Source of the DNA: an uncultured Pelagibacteraceae bacterium
GTDB lineage: Bacteria; Pseudomonadota; Alphaproteobacteria; Pelagibacterales; Pelagibacteraceae
Reading direction: 5' to 3'
Assembly (NCBI GenBank): GCA_902571015.1
Contig: CACGAC010000003.1
Location: 103,313-167,312, forward strand
DNA: 64,000 nucleotides
The position numbers and the translations under genes are program-made. The stretch's first letter is position 1. Every line of letters begins with the position of its first letter. The notes beneath the pieces were generated by a model that saw nothing but the letters and a program-made list of their open reading frames with translations, was not told the origin of the DNA and ran no database searches. Positions 39,057-47,504 of the stretch are shown in pieces.

Positions 39057-41534
39057 ATGAATAAAAATAAAATTACAGCAGTACTCGGTCCAACAAATAC
39101 TGGAAAAACCCATTTAGCAATAGAAACAATGCTCTCTTTTGATACTGGGATGATTGGTTTTCCATTAAGACTTTTAGCCAGAGAGGTCTATGACAGAGTT
39201 ATTAAAAAAACTAAACATGATGAAGTTGCTTTGATAACTGGTGAAGAAAAAATTATACCTTCAAATGCAAAATATTTCTTATGTACAGTAGAGTCAATGC
39301 CAATAGATAAAGATTTAGAATTTGTAGGTGTTGATGAAATTCAAATGTGTGCAGACCATGAACGAGGTCATATTTTTACAGATAGGTTGCTTAATATGAG
39401 AGGAAGTAAACTTACAATGTTTATGGGTTCAAACACAATCAAAGGAATAGTTTCAAAATTAAATGATGATATAGAATTCATAGATAGAAAAAGATTATCT
39501 AAACTTTCCTACTCAGGTCATAAAAAAATTTCACGTATAAATAGAAAAACAGCAATTATAGCGTTTTCAACAGAAGAAGTTTATGCCATAGCAGAATTAA
39601 TACGAAGACAAAAAGGTGGGGCCGCAATTGTTATGGGATCTTTAAGTCCAAAAACAAGAAATGCACAAGTAGACTTATACCAGTCAGGTGACGTTGATTT
39701 TTTAGTAGCAACCGACGCAATTGGAATGGGTATAAATATGGATTTAGATCAGGTTTATTTTTCAAATCTAAAAAAGTTTGATGGAAAAAAATTGAGGAAA
39801 CTAAATCTATCCGAAATAGGCCAAATTGCTGGAAGAGCAGGTAGATACCTCAATGACGGTAATTTTGGTATCACAGGTGATTGTAAAGAAATTACAGCTG
39901 AAGATGTTGAGCTTTTAGAAAATCATAAATTTGAAAATATTAGAACATTATTTTGGAGAAATTCAGATTTAAATTTTAATAATCCTACTTCGTTATTAAA
40001 ATCACTTGAAGAAAGACCAAATAAAGATTGGCTTAGAAAAATTCATGAGTGTGAAGATGAGAAGGTTTTAAAGTATTTCTTAAAAAAGTTGGACTTATAT
40101 AATTTGTCGAATTCAAAAGAGACCTTGACGCTACTATGGGAATGCTGTCAAATTCCTGACTTTGTAAAGAGAACCTATGGAAATCACATCGATGTTGTTG
40201 AAAAAGTATTTAATTTTTTAAACAATGATAATGGGAAAATATCAGATAATTTTATGCATTTACAGCTTATGAAGCTAGATAAATTGGACGGAAATGTAGA
40301 TTCTTTGGCGAATAGAATTGCAAATGTGAGAACTTGGTCATATGTTTCAAATAAAAATAATTGGGTTGAAAACCAAGATTACTGGATTGAAAAAACTAAA
40401 TTCTTAGAGGATAAACTTTCTGATAGACTTCATGAAGAGCTTACTAAGACATTTATTGATAAAAGAGCAAGTGTACTTGCAAGAGGTTTAAAACAAGATA
40501 TGGAATTTGATACTAAAATTTTAGAAAATAATAATGTTATGATTGATGATCAATTTATAGGTAAAATAAATGGACTTAAATTAGAACTTGATCTTAAGAA
40601 AGGAGCTTTAGAGACTGATATTAAATCTCTAAAAAAAGCTGCAAGGAAAACAATTGGACCGGAACTTGAAAAGAGAATCCAAATTGTAATTGATACAGGT
40701 TTAGTTGAGTTAAAAAACGACTCTAAGATTTATTGGAATAATGCAACAATTGGTAAGTTAATTCCTGGAAAAGATTATTTGAGCCCTAGCATAGAATTAT
40801 TAGTAGATGACATGTTGGAGCAAAATCAAAAAAATAGATTAATTACTTTTTTAGAAAAATGGTTAAAGAATAAAATTTCAACAGTTTTAAAAAGTCTTTT
40901 TGACTTAAAAGATCTAAATGATAAAAACTCGTCAATCAAAGCCTTGGCTTATCAACTCTATGAGAATAATGGTGTTATTAAGAGAGATTATGTATCTGAG
41001 TATTTAAAGAAATTAGATCAAAATGATAGAAAAATTTTAAGAGATCTTGGTGTAAAATTTGGTAGATACCATGTCTTTTTGTTTAAATTAATAAAACCAG
41101 AACCAGTTTCTCTAAGAACCCTTTTGTGGAAAAATCATAATCAAAAATACTTTAATTTAGAACCTCCTACTTTTGGTTTAAATTTTTTAAATGATAACAA
41201 AATTAAAAATAAAAACTTTATGTTACTGTGCGGATTTGAGAAATTTAACAATTTTTATATTAGAATAGATATTTTAGAGAGATTATTTGTACAAATAATA
41301 AATTCAGATACAAAGAATGTGAAAGAAATAAAAATGATACCAGAGATGCTAAATTTATTGGGATGTAATAAAGATGACTTTAAACAACTGCTTAAAGCTA
41401 TGAGTTATAAGATTTTAGAAAAAAATAATGAAATTTACTTTAAATATATTCCAAAAAAGAGAATAAAATCTCAAAATAAAGAGAATATTAAAGAAAACCC
41501 TTTTGGTGTCCTAAAACATTTAAATCTTAATTAA
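39057..41534 (+). CDS. SUV3-like DEAD/H-box RNA helicase
   Basis: An 825-aa superfamily 2 helicase related to mitochondrial SUV3. Motif I is GPTNTGKTH at residues 11-19, the SUV3-like GMIGFPLRLLAREVYDR follows, motif II is VDEIQM, motif V is ATDAIGMGINMDL, and motif VI QIAGRAGRY. The C-terminal half is the long alpha-helical region of alphaproteobacterial members. SUV3 unwinds RNA for degradation in mitochondria; the bacterial role is inferred. The ORF extends to a TTG at 39036, but the ATG at 39057 is closer to the usual start. Its position before ferredoxin and carD is typical. Confidence 0.87.
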   Translation: MNKNKITAVLGPTNTGKTHLAIETMLSFDTGMIGFPLRLLAREVYDRVIKKTKHDEVALITGEEKIIPSNAKYFLCTVESMPIDKDLEFVGVDEIQMCADHERGHIFTDRLLNMRGSKLTMFMGSNTIKGIVSKLNDDIEFIDRKRLSKLSYSGHKKISRINRKTAIIAFSTEEVYAIAELIRRQKGGAAIVMGSLSPKTRNAQVDLYQSGDVDFLVATDAIGMGINMDLDQVYFSNLKKFDGKKLRKLNLSEIGQIAGRAGRYLNDGNFGITGDCKEITAEDVELLENHKFENIRTLFWRNSDLNFNNPTSLLKSLEERPNKDWLRKIHECEDEKVLKYFLKKLDLYNLSNSKETLTLLWECCQIPDFVKRTYGNHIDVVEKVFNFLNNDNGKISDNFMHLQLMKLDKLDGNVDSLANRIANVRTWSYVSNKNNWVENQDYWIEKTKFLEDKLSDRLHEELTKTFIDKRASVLARGLKQDMEFDTKILENNNVMIDDQFIGKINGLKLELDLKKGALETDIKSLKKAARKTIGPELEKRIQIVIDTGLVELKNDSKIYWNNATIGKLIPGKDYLSPSIELLVDDMLEQNQKNRLITFLEKWLKNKISTVLKSLFDLKDLNDKNSSIKALAYQLYENNGVIKRDYVSEYLKKLDQNDRKILRDLGVKFGRYHVFLFKLIKPEPVSLRTLLWKNHNQKYFNLEPPTFGLNFLNDNKIKNKNFMLLCGFEKFNNFYIRIDILERLFVQIINSDTKNVKEIKMIPEMLNLLGCNKDDFKQLLKAMSYKILEKNNEIYFKYIPKKRIKSQNKENIKENPFGVLKHLNLN

Positions 41535-41537
41535 AGT

Positions 41538-41942
41538 ATGTTTTTTAAAAAAGAAAGAAATGAAAATAGTGATCTATCCAAAGTAGCTGCACTTTTAATT
41601 CACGCAGCTAAAATCGATGAAAACTTTTCAAAAAGTGAAGAAGTAATAATAAAACAAGCTCTTTTACAAATAGGTGCAAGAAATGAAAATTTGGGAAAAA
41701 TATTTTCAGAAGGAAAAAAAATTGAGGAAAATTCAAATCAAATTTTAGAATTTACAAAAGAAGTAAAAAATATGGAAGAAAACGATAAAATAAAAATAAT
41801 TGAGACACTTTGGAAAATAATCTACTCAAATAATGAAGCAGATATTTATGAAACAAGTTTGATGAGAAGACTAGGTGGACTATTATATATTGATAATAAA
41901 CTAATGGGCGATATAAAAGAAAAAATTAAAAATAAAATCTGA
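41538..41942 (+). CDS. TerB-family protein
   Basis: A 134-aa, mostly alpha-helical acidic protein. The run [30 protein letters not shown] matches the DxxxxxxE repeats of the TerB/DjlA-N fold, and [29 protein letters not shown] the second repeat. TerB-like proteins bind metal ions and often sit at the membrane; tellurite resistance is only the name of the family. It lies 3 bases after the helicase and 2 bases before the ferredoxin, so it is co-transcribed. Confidence 0.78.
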   Translation: MFFKKERNENSDLSKVAALLIHAAKIDENFSKSEEVIIKQALLQIGARNENLGKIFSEGKKIEENSNQILEFTKEVKNMEENDKIKIIETLWKIIYSNNEADIYETSLMRRLGGLLYIDNKLMGDIKEKIKNKI

Positions 41943-41944
41943 TC

Positions 41945-42271
41945 ATGACTTACTTAGTAAACGACAAATGTATTAAATGTAAACTCATGGACTGTGTTGA
42001 AGTTTGTCCTGTAGATTGCTTCTATGAAGGAAAAAATATGCTTGTAATTAAACCGGATGAGTGTATAGATTGTGGCGTTTGCGAGCCAGAATGTCCTGTT
42101 GATGCTATAAAAGCTGATACTGAACTAGGCAGCGAGAAGTGGTTAGAAATCAATAAACAATACTCTGAAATCTGGCCCAATATTAGTGAGAAAAAAGATC
42201 CGCCCGTGGATCACGAAAAATATAAAGATGAGCAAAATAAGTTTGAAAAATATTTTAAAGAAAACCTTTAA
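41945..42271 (+). CDS. fdxA: 7Fe ferredoxin (FdxA)
   Basis: A 108-aa ferredoxin carrying one [3Fe-4S] and one [4Fe-4S] cluster. The cysteine patterns are [21 protein letters not shown] and [16 protein letters not shown]. The C-terminal extension (residues 60-108) has [15 protein letters not shown] as in alphaproteobacterial FdxA. It is a soluble electron carrier. Its last 44 bases overlap the beginning of carD in another frame. Confidence 0.95.
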   Translation: MTYLVNDKCIKCKLMDCVEVCPVDCFYEGKNMLVIKPDECIDCGVCEPECPVDAIKADTELGSEKWLEINKQYSEIWPNISEKKDPPVDHEKYKDEQNKFEKYFKENL

Positions 42272-43106
42272 AAAAAGACCAAAAGCAAAGGCTAAAGTAA
42301 AACCAGTTAAAAAAATCAAAAAAATTAAAAAAACAAAAATTAAAACTATTAAAAAAATAAAGCCAATTAAAAAAATAAAGCCAATTAAAAAAATTTCACC
42401 CAAATTAAAACAAAAATCTGAAAAAAAGAAAGAGCAGGAGGTACAAAATTTAAGAATTCCTAAAAATAATGAGGTAAAACCTGAGATTAAAAAAGTTAAG
42501 AAACAAAGTTCAGAGAAAAGAATTTATAAAATAAAAGATTACGTCGTATACCCGAAGCACGGATTAGGTCAAATTACAGAATTCAAAAAAATTAATATTG
42601 GTGGGATTGATGTTGAGACATACATTATAAAATTTGAAAAAGATAAAGCCAATGGAATGGTTCCAATAAATAAACAGTCTCATTTACGTCCATTATCAAC
42701 AATCAATCAAGTAAATAAATGTATTTCAATTTTAAAAAGTAAGCCGAAAATTAAAAGATCTATGTGGAGTAGGAGAGCTCAGGAATATGAAGCAAAAATC
42801 TCCTCTGGAAAAATCTATGAATTAGCAGAGGTTGTGCGAGATCTTAATAAAGGTGATGATTTGATGATAGACCAATCCTACAGTGAAAGACAACTTTTTG
42901 AAAAAGCTTATGATAGAATACTTGCAGAATTTCAAGTTGTTTTAGAATTATCCAAAGAAGACACACAAAAAAAATTAGATAAAGCTTTAAAAAGAAATCA
43001 AATTAAAAAAAATGAAAATGAAGAGGCGAAACCTACAAAGACAGCTAATAATGAAATACCAATTGAAGAACCAATTTCTGATGTAGAGGAGCAAATTGAT
43101 GAATAA
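42228..43106 (+). CDS. carD: CarD-family transcriptional regulator with lysine-rich N-terminal tail
   Basis: A 292-aa protein. The CarD domain (about residues 102-260: [20 protein letters not shown] ... [11 protein letters not shown] ... [28 protein letters not shown]) binds the RNA polymerase beta lobe and stabilises open promoter complexes in other bacteria. Ahead of it lie about 100 residues that are nearly half Lys with Ile/Pro, including IKKIKP tandem repeats; this tail is unusual and may bind nucleic acid. The acidic C-terminus ([13 protein letters not shown]) counterbalances it. ATG at 42228 was chosen; the ORF reaches back to 42186. Confidence 0.88.
   Translation: MSKISLKNILKKTFKKRPKAKAKVKPVKKIKKIKKTKIKTIKKIKPIKKIKPIKKISPKLKQKSEKKKEQEVQNLRIPKNNEVKPEIKKVKKQSSEKRIYKIKDYVVYPKHGLGQITEFKKINIGGIDVETYIIKFEKDKANGMVPINKQSHLRPLSTINQVNKCISILKSKPKIKRSMWSRRAQEYEAKISSGKIYELAEVVRDLNKGDDLMIDQSYSERQLFEKAYDRILAEFQVVLELSKEDTQKKLDKALKRNQIKKNENEEAKPTKTANNEIPIEEPISDVEEQIDE
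42348..42394 (+). repeat. 18-bp tandem repeat within carD tail
   Basis: The unit ATTAAAAAAATAAAGCCA occurs twice in tandem (42348-42365, 42366-42383) plus an 11-base partial copy. Each unit encodes six residues (IKKIKP). The homopolymer A runs and repeats make slippage and strain-to-strain length change likely without loss of frame. Confidence 0.8.
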
Positions 43107-43147
43107 AAAAAACGCCTCCCACACTTTTAGTTATGAGAAGCGTTTTT
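43105..43147. terminator. bidirectional rho-independent terminator
   Basis: AAAAAACGCCTCCC ... GAGAAGCGTTTTT: an ACGC/GCGT-centred stem flanked by A and T tracts, lying directly after the carD stop. It can terminate carD on the plus strand and the 25-aa peptide gene on the minus strand. Confidence 0.75.
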
Positions 43148-43165
43148 CTAAAGAATACTAAGTTA

Positions 43166-43243
43166 TTATCTTCTTCTTCTTTTTTTAGCTTTTTTCTTAG
43201 CTTTTTTCTTAGCCTTCTTTGCTTTTTTTCTTCTCTTAGGCAT
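43166..43243 (-). CDS. 25-aa lysine/arginine-rich basic peptide
   Basis: A short gene starting MPKRRKKAKKAKKKAKKKA and ending in KKRRRR: 13 Lys, 6 Arg and 4 Ala in 25 residues, resembling histone H1 tails. A good ribosome site (AGGGAG, 6-7 bases before the ATG) supports translation; the gene has its own terminator (43105-43147) and a palindrome upstream. It is too short for domain calls. A nucleic-acid-binding role is inferred from its charge. Confidence 0.65.
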   Translation of the reverse strand: MPKRRKKAKKAKKKAKKKAKKRRRR

Positions 43244-43267
43244 CTTTAGCTCCCTTTTTTAGTTAAA

Positions 43268-43284
43268 CGAATCAAATTGATTCG
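43268..43284. promoter_or_regulatory. palindrome CGAATCAA-A-TTGATTCG with two GANTC sites
   Basis: Perfect 8-base arms around a single A, 25 bases before the start of the 25-aa peptide gene. Both arms contain GANTC (GAATC and GATTC), the CcrM methylation site of alphaproteobacteria. It may be an operator or a methylation-controlled element. Confidence 0.5.
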
Positions 43285-43336
43285 CATTTAACTTATTTTT
43301 ATTTTTTTATACACGTTATGTCAATTCTTTAATTAA

Positions 43337-43362
43337 AGTTTTAATTTTAAAAAATTAAAACT
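43337..43362. repeat. AT-rich 12-base inverted repeat
   Basis: AGTTTTAATTTT-AA-AAAATTAAAACT, a perfect inverted repeat in a 198-base AT-rich stretch between the peptide gene and the acyl-CoA synthetase. It could end the synthetase transcript on the minus strand; no GC pairs strengthen it. Confidence 0.4.
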
Positions 43363-43441
43363 CAAAATTAATTTTTTTAAATTAATTTAAGTGTAAAAAA
43401 GTTAATGTTTATGCGCTTTATAATCAAATACTTTTAATAAA

Positions 43442-45142
43442 TTAATAAAGTTTTTCTAAATCATCTTTATATTTATCTAAAATATATTTTCTTTTTAATT
43501 TTAATGTTGGTGTTAACATTCCATTTTCAATTGAAAATTCTTCTTGAATTAATTTAAATTTTTTAACTTTTTCAACTAAAGATAAAGTTTTATTTAAATT
43601 TTCTAAAAAAATTTCAATTTCTTTTCTATTTTCATTACTTTCTGAAACAATTAACGCTACTAAATAAGTTTTCTTATCTCCATAAACGAAACTTTGTTTA
43701 ATTTTTTCATTTAAACATAATAAATTTTCAATTTTTGATGGTGAAATATTATCTCCACCAAGAGTAACTATTATTTCTTTTTTTCTATCAGTAATTTTTA
43801 AATTTCCATCTTCTTTGATCTCACCAATATCACCAGTATGTAACCAGCCATTTTTAATTACATCAGCTGTCTCTTTTTTCATGTTCCAATAACCAAGCAT
43901 GACATTTTCTCCTTTAACTAAAATTTCACCATCGTCAGCTATTTTTACCTGGTTTGTTTTAAAAGGAGGTCCCACTGTGTCTATTTTGATTTTGCCAGGG
44001 ATATTACAACTTACAACTGGGGAGGCCTCTGTAAGACCGTAACCTTGTAGAGTGGGTAATCCTATAGCATTTAAAAATTCTCCAATTTTTTGGTCTAAAG
44101 CACCACCCCCAGACACAAATGCCTTTAATTTTCCACCAAACTGTTTTTTAATCTTTTTTCTTACAAGTTTTTCACATAAAAAATTAATTAATTTTTCGCT
44201 TAATGTTAAATTCTCATTATTGAGTTTTTTAATTCCAAGTGAGATCGTTGACGATATCAATTTTTTCTTAAAACCTTTCTGCTTTGAAAAATTCATTGAA
44301 ATTTTACTATACAAATTTTGATAGAATCTTGGGACAGCTGTCATAATCGTTGGTTTTGCAATAGACATATTGGATAATAACTTTTCTAAACTTTCAGCAT
44401 AATAGATTTTTGCACCTAGAGAGATTTGAACAAATTGAACTGCATGCTCATAAGAATGCGATAATGGTAACCATGTTAAAAAGGTAGGTTTACTATTTTT
44501 AATTAATTTATTTAATATTTCTTGTGCTCCTTCACAATTTGATAAAATCCCTCCATGACTGAGCATTACTCCTTTGGGGTTACCAGTCGTTCCAGACGTA
44601 TAAATTATACAAGCGAGATCTTTCCTTTTTAGATTTTGATTAAAACTTATAATAGGAACTGATTTCTTTTTTTTTGAATATTCATCGAATATATTTTCAA
44701 TACTCTCTACTTTTTCATTTATATTTTCAATAGATAAAATTTTTATATCGTCCGATATAAATTTTTCAATTTTTTTTAATTGAATTTCATTAGAAACGAT
44801 ACAAATTTTTGGCTTACAATCATTAATGATGTATTCATAATCTTTCTCTGAATAAGTTGTAAATAGTGGAACCGTTACTCCACCAGCATTCATAATCGAT
44901 ATGTCAGAGATAAGCCACTCTGGTCGATTTTCAGATAATAGGATACATCGGTCTCCATCAGCTAAATTTGTTCTTAAGTATTCAGACAAAATTTGAATTT
45001 TTAACGCAACTTGTTCCCAACTAAAAAAATTTTTTTCATTTTCTTTTAACCATTTTAAAAATGGCTTATCGGCAACTGAGTTTATTTCTTTATACTTGGA
45101 AAAAAAAAGTTCTACTAAACTGTTTATTCTACTTAATTGCAT
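43442..45142 (-). CDS. long-chain acyl-CoA synthetase (AMP-dependent)
   Basis: A 566-aa ANL-family ligase that activates fatty acids via an acyl-AMP. The P-loop is IIYTSGTTGNPKGVMLSHGG, then LPLSHSYE, YGLTEASP and the C-terminal hinge TGDIGEIKEDGNLKITDRKKEIIVTLGG. The pattern is that of FadD15-like long-chain synthetases. A monocistronic minus-strand gene next to tRNA-Leu. The C-terminus is of normal length. Confidence 0.92.
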   Translation of the reverse strand: MQLSRINSLVELFFSKYKEINSVADKPFLKWLKENEKNFFSWEQVALKIQILSEYLRTNLADGDRCILLSENRPEWLISDISIMNAGGVTVPLFTTYSEKDYEYIINDCKPKICIVSNEIQLKKIEKFISDDIKILSIENINEKVESIENIFDEYSKKKKSVPIISFNQNLKRKDLACIIYTSGTTGNPKGVMLSHGGILSNCEGAQEILNKLIKNSKPTFLTWLPLSHSYEHAVQFVQISLGAKIYYAESLEKLLSNMSIAKPTIMTAVPRFYQNLYSKISMNFSKQKGFKKKLISSTISLGIKKLNNENLTLSEKLINFLCEKLVRKKIKKQFGGKLKAFVSGGGALDQKIGEFLNAIGLPTLQGYGLTEASPVVSCNIPGKIKIDTVGPPFKTNQVKIADDGEILVKGENVMLGYWNMKKETADVIKNGWLHTGDIGEIKEDGNLKITDRKKEIIVTLGGDNISPSKIENLLCLNEKIKQSFVYGDKKTYLVALIVSESNENRKEIEIFLENLNKTLSLVEKVKKFKLIQEEFSIENGMLTPTLKLKRKYILDKYKDDLEKLY

Positions 45143-45146
45143 AATT

Positions 45147-45231
45147 TGGTGGGCGAAGAGAGAATCGAACTCTCACTTCTTGCGAAACACGATTTTGAGT
45201 CGTGCGCGTCTACCAGTTCCGCCATTCGCCC
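45147..45231 (-). tRNA. tRNA-Leu(CAA)
   Basis: An 85-nt class II tRNA on the minus strand. The acceptor arm GGGCGAA pairs with TTCGCCC, followed by A and encoded CCA (45149-45147). The anticodon CAA is in the loop CGACT-CAA-AATCG. A long variable arm is present, and the T arm reads GAGAGTTCGATTCTCTC. Confidence 0.95.
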
Positions 45232-45289
45232 CGATTGTTTAATAATTTATTAAATAGTATAAGAACTAAAATTATATTAAAACCAAAAA

Positions 45290-45895
45290 ATGTTTAAAAA
45301 TCTTTACAAAAAATGTTTAGATTTAGCAGGTCACAAAAGTTCTAAATATTACTTAGCAATTGTGTCATTTGTTGAAAGTTCATTTTTTCCTATTCCTCCT
45401 GACGTTATGGTTATTCCGATGGTAATCTCCAAAAAAGCGGATTTTAAAAAAATTTTTTTTATAACAACAATATTTTCCGTTTTAGGAGGTATGCTCGGCT
45501 ATGTAATTGGAGCATTCTTTTTCGAGTTTGGAGCACATATCATGAATTTTTATGGTTATGAGGATAAACTATATAACTTAAAAGAAAGCTTGATAAAAAA
45601 TGATGGTTTTTATGCTTGGCTAGGGATTCTTTTTTTAGCAGGTTTTACCCCTCTTCCTTATAAAGTTTTTACGATTGCAAGTGGTCTCATAGGATTTAAT
45701 TTTTTGATATTTGTTTTAATAAGTTTAATTTCAAGGGGGTTAAGATTTTTTTTAGTGTCATATCTCTCTTATAAGTTTGGAGACTTGTTTAATGAATTTA
45801 TGGATAAACATGGGTCAAAATGGTTTACGATAATTGGGATATTAATTGTTATTGTTGGATTAGTGGTCTATCTAATTTATAAATCTAATGTTTAA
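45290..45895 (+). CDS. YqaA-like VTT/DedA-family membrane protein
   Basis: A 201-aa membrane protein with about five helices. The opening YLAIVSFVESSFFPIPPDVMVIPMVI has the family E-x3-P-x-P motif, and LFLAGFTPLPYKVFTIASGLIGFN has the second, VTT, loop. Homologues are proposed scramblases or lipid/proton carriers. Its stop overlaps the dsbB start by 8 bases, so the two are translated together. Confidence 0.85.
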   Translation: MFKNLYKKCLDLAGHKSSKYYLAIVSFVESSFFPIPPDVMVIPMVISKKADFKKIFFITTIFSVLGGMLGYVIGAFFFEFGAHIMNFYGYEDKLYNLKESLIKNDGFYAWLGILFLAGFTPLPYKVFTIASGLIGFNFLIFVLISLISRGLRFFLVSYLSYKFGDLFNEFMDKHGSKWFTIIGILIVIVGLVVYLIYKSNV

Positions 45896-46373
45896 TTTAA
45901 AAGCTGAATTTTATTTAAAAATAATTTTTTTATTTTGCTTTATTGCTTTAATTTCTGCTTTTTTTATAGAATATATTCTTGGACATCAGCCTTGTAATTT
46001 ATGTTTGATAGAGAGAATTCCCTATGGATTAAGCATTATGATAATAATGGTGATCTTTTTAATTAAAAAAAATCAGAAATTCTTAGTTATGTTATTAATC
46101 CTTACTTTTATCTTCTCTTTTACAATTTCATTTTATCATTTTGGAATTGAACAAGGTTTTTTTCAGGAGTCATCTGTTTGTGGAGTAAAGAGTTCGACAG
46201 AAATTGTCACTAAAGAAGATTTGCTTAAACAATTAAGTGAAAAAACAATAAGTTGTAAAGATGTGACATTTAGGATTTTTGGATTATCACTCACAAGCAT
46301 TAATATTGTATTTAGTTTATTGTTTATTATAACACTTTTAAAAATTTTTAAGAAATATGAAAAAAACAAATAA
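45888..46373 (+). CDS. dsbB: disulfide bond formation protein B
   Basis: A 161-aa inner-membrane protein with four helices that reoxidises periplasmic thiol oxidase DsbA using quinone. The first redox pair is in GHQPCNLCLIERIPYG (CxxC after helix 1). The second periplasmic loop has VCGVKSS and later the cysteine of KTISCKDV. The DsbA partner is not visible in this window, although a TlpA-like protein lies 2 kb on. It overlaps coq7 by 17 bases. Confidence 0.9.
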   Translation: MFNLKAEFYLKIIFLFCFIALISAFFIEYILGHQPCNLCLIERIPYGLSIMIIMVIFLIKKNQKFLVMLLILTFIFSFTISFYHFGIEQGFFQESSVCGVKSSTEIVTKEDLLKQLSEKTISCKDVTFRIFGLSLTSINIVFSLLFIITLLKIFKKYEKNK

Positions 46374-46887
46374 AAGAGTACAGGAATTTATTAGAGTTGA
46401 TCATGCTGGTGAGAGAGGTGCTGTCAAAATCTATGAAGGCCAATTGTTAGCTTTAAACACTATTGTAAAAAATGAAAGTTTAAAAAAAACAATTGAAGAT
46501 ATGAAAGAACACGAAATAGAACATTGTCGATTTTTTGAAAAAGAAATAAAAAAAAGAAATATAGAACCAACAAAATTTTTACCCTTATGGGATTTGCTAG
46601 GTGTTGGTTTGGGTTTTGGCTCTACATTATTAGGCAAAAAAGCTGCAATGCTGTGTACAGCATCCGTTGAAGAAGTTATTGACAAACATTATTTAGATCA
46701 AATTAATCAGCTTGGTCCTGAAGAGGAAGAATTAAAAAAGAAAATTACAAAATTTAGACAAGATGAATTAGATCATAAGGATATTGCTTATGAAGAGGGT
46801 GCAACAAAAAAAGGCTTTTACGCTATAATGGACAGAATTATCAAAACAGGATCTAAATTAGCAATAAATATTTCTGAGAAAATTTAA
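46357..46887 (+). CDS. coq7: demethoxyubiquinone hydroxylase (Coq7)
   Basis: A 176-aa di-iron hydroxylase that makes the last hydroxylation in ubiquinone synthesis. The iron ligands occur in the RVDHAGERGAVKIYEGQ stretch, KEHEIEHCRFFEKEI, SVEEVIDKHY and DELDHKDIAYEEGA motifs, the E/ExxH pairs of the family. The hydrophobic segment LLGVGLGFGSTLLG should lie on the membrane. Other ubiquinone genes (ubiE, ubiB) lie at 56-58 kb. Confidence 0.95.
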   Translation: MKKTNKRVQEFIRVDHAGERGAVKIYEGQLLALNTIVKNESLKKTIEDMKEHEIEHCRFFEKEIKKRNIEPTKFLPLWDLLGVGLGFGSTLLGKKAAMLCTASVEEVIDKHYLDQINQLGPEEEELKKKITKFRQDELDHKDIAYEEGATKKGFYAIMDRIIKTGSKLAINISEKI

Positions 46888-46889
46888 TT

Positions 46890-47459
46890 TTAAGCTTCTA
46901 GCTCAACATCCCAATATAAATAGTCCATCCAACTTTTATGTAAATAATTAGGAGGAAAATTCTTTCCATTTCTATGTAAATCTTCAGTTGATGGTTGATA
47001 AGGATATTGATTAAGTTTCATTCCTGAAGATTTTAATAATTTTCCACCTTTTTTAACATTACATGCTGAACATGCTGTTACAACATTATCCCAGTGTGTT
47101 TCTCCACCTTTTGATCTTGGTAATAAATGATCAAAAGTTAATTCCTCTCCACTTCCACAATATTGACAAGAAAATTTATCCCTTAAAAAAACATTAAATC
47201 TTGTAAAACTTGGTTTAGATTGTGGAACTATGTAATCTTTAAGAGCAATAACGCTTGGAAGCTGCATTTTGAATGATGGACTTCGTACAATTCTATCATA
47301 ACTGCTTACTATAATCACTCTGTCTAAAAAAACTGACTTTACTGTATCTTGCCAAGACCATAATGATAAAGGATAATAGCTTAAAGGTCTATAATCAGCA
47401 TTTAAAACTAATGCAGGACATTTTTCTAATGATACATCTTGTTCAATAAAGTTGTTCAT
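46890..47459 (-). CDS. HNH endonuclease
   Basis: A 189-aa protein. The N-terminal ALVLNADYRPLSYYPLSLWSWQDTVKSVFLDRV block and the HNH motif CQYCG ... LTFDHLLPRSKGGETHWDNVVTACSACNVKKGG, with two zinc CxxC pairs, are typical of the conserved alphaproteobacterial HNH family. Its cellular target is unknown, and it is not part of a restriction system here. It ends 2 bases after the coq7 stop on the opposite strand. Confidence 0.88.
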   Translation of the reverse strand: MNNFIEQDVSLEKCPALVLNADYRPLSYYPLSLWSWQDTVKSVFLDRVIIVSSYDRIVRSPSFKMQLPSVIALKDYIVPQSKPSFTRFNVFLRDKFSCQYCGSGEELTFDHLLPRSKGGETHWDNVVTACSACNVKKGGKLLKSSGMKLNQYPYQPSTEDLHRNGKNFPPNYLHKSWMDYLYWDVELEA

Positions 47460-47504
47460 AAATTAATTTTAACTTAAATAAAAAATGATTTCAATATTAA
47501 GAAC

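Noticed and set aside
42143..42403. Hydrophobic 86-codon minus frame opposite the ferredoxin/carD junction
   Set aside because: Its Phe/Leu/Ile repeats are just the complement of the lysine-rich carD tail.
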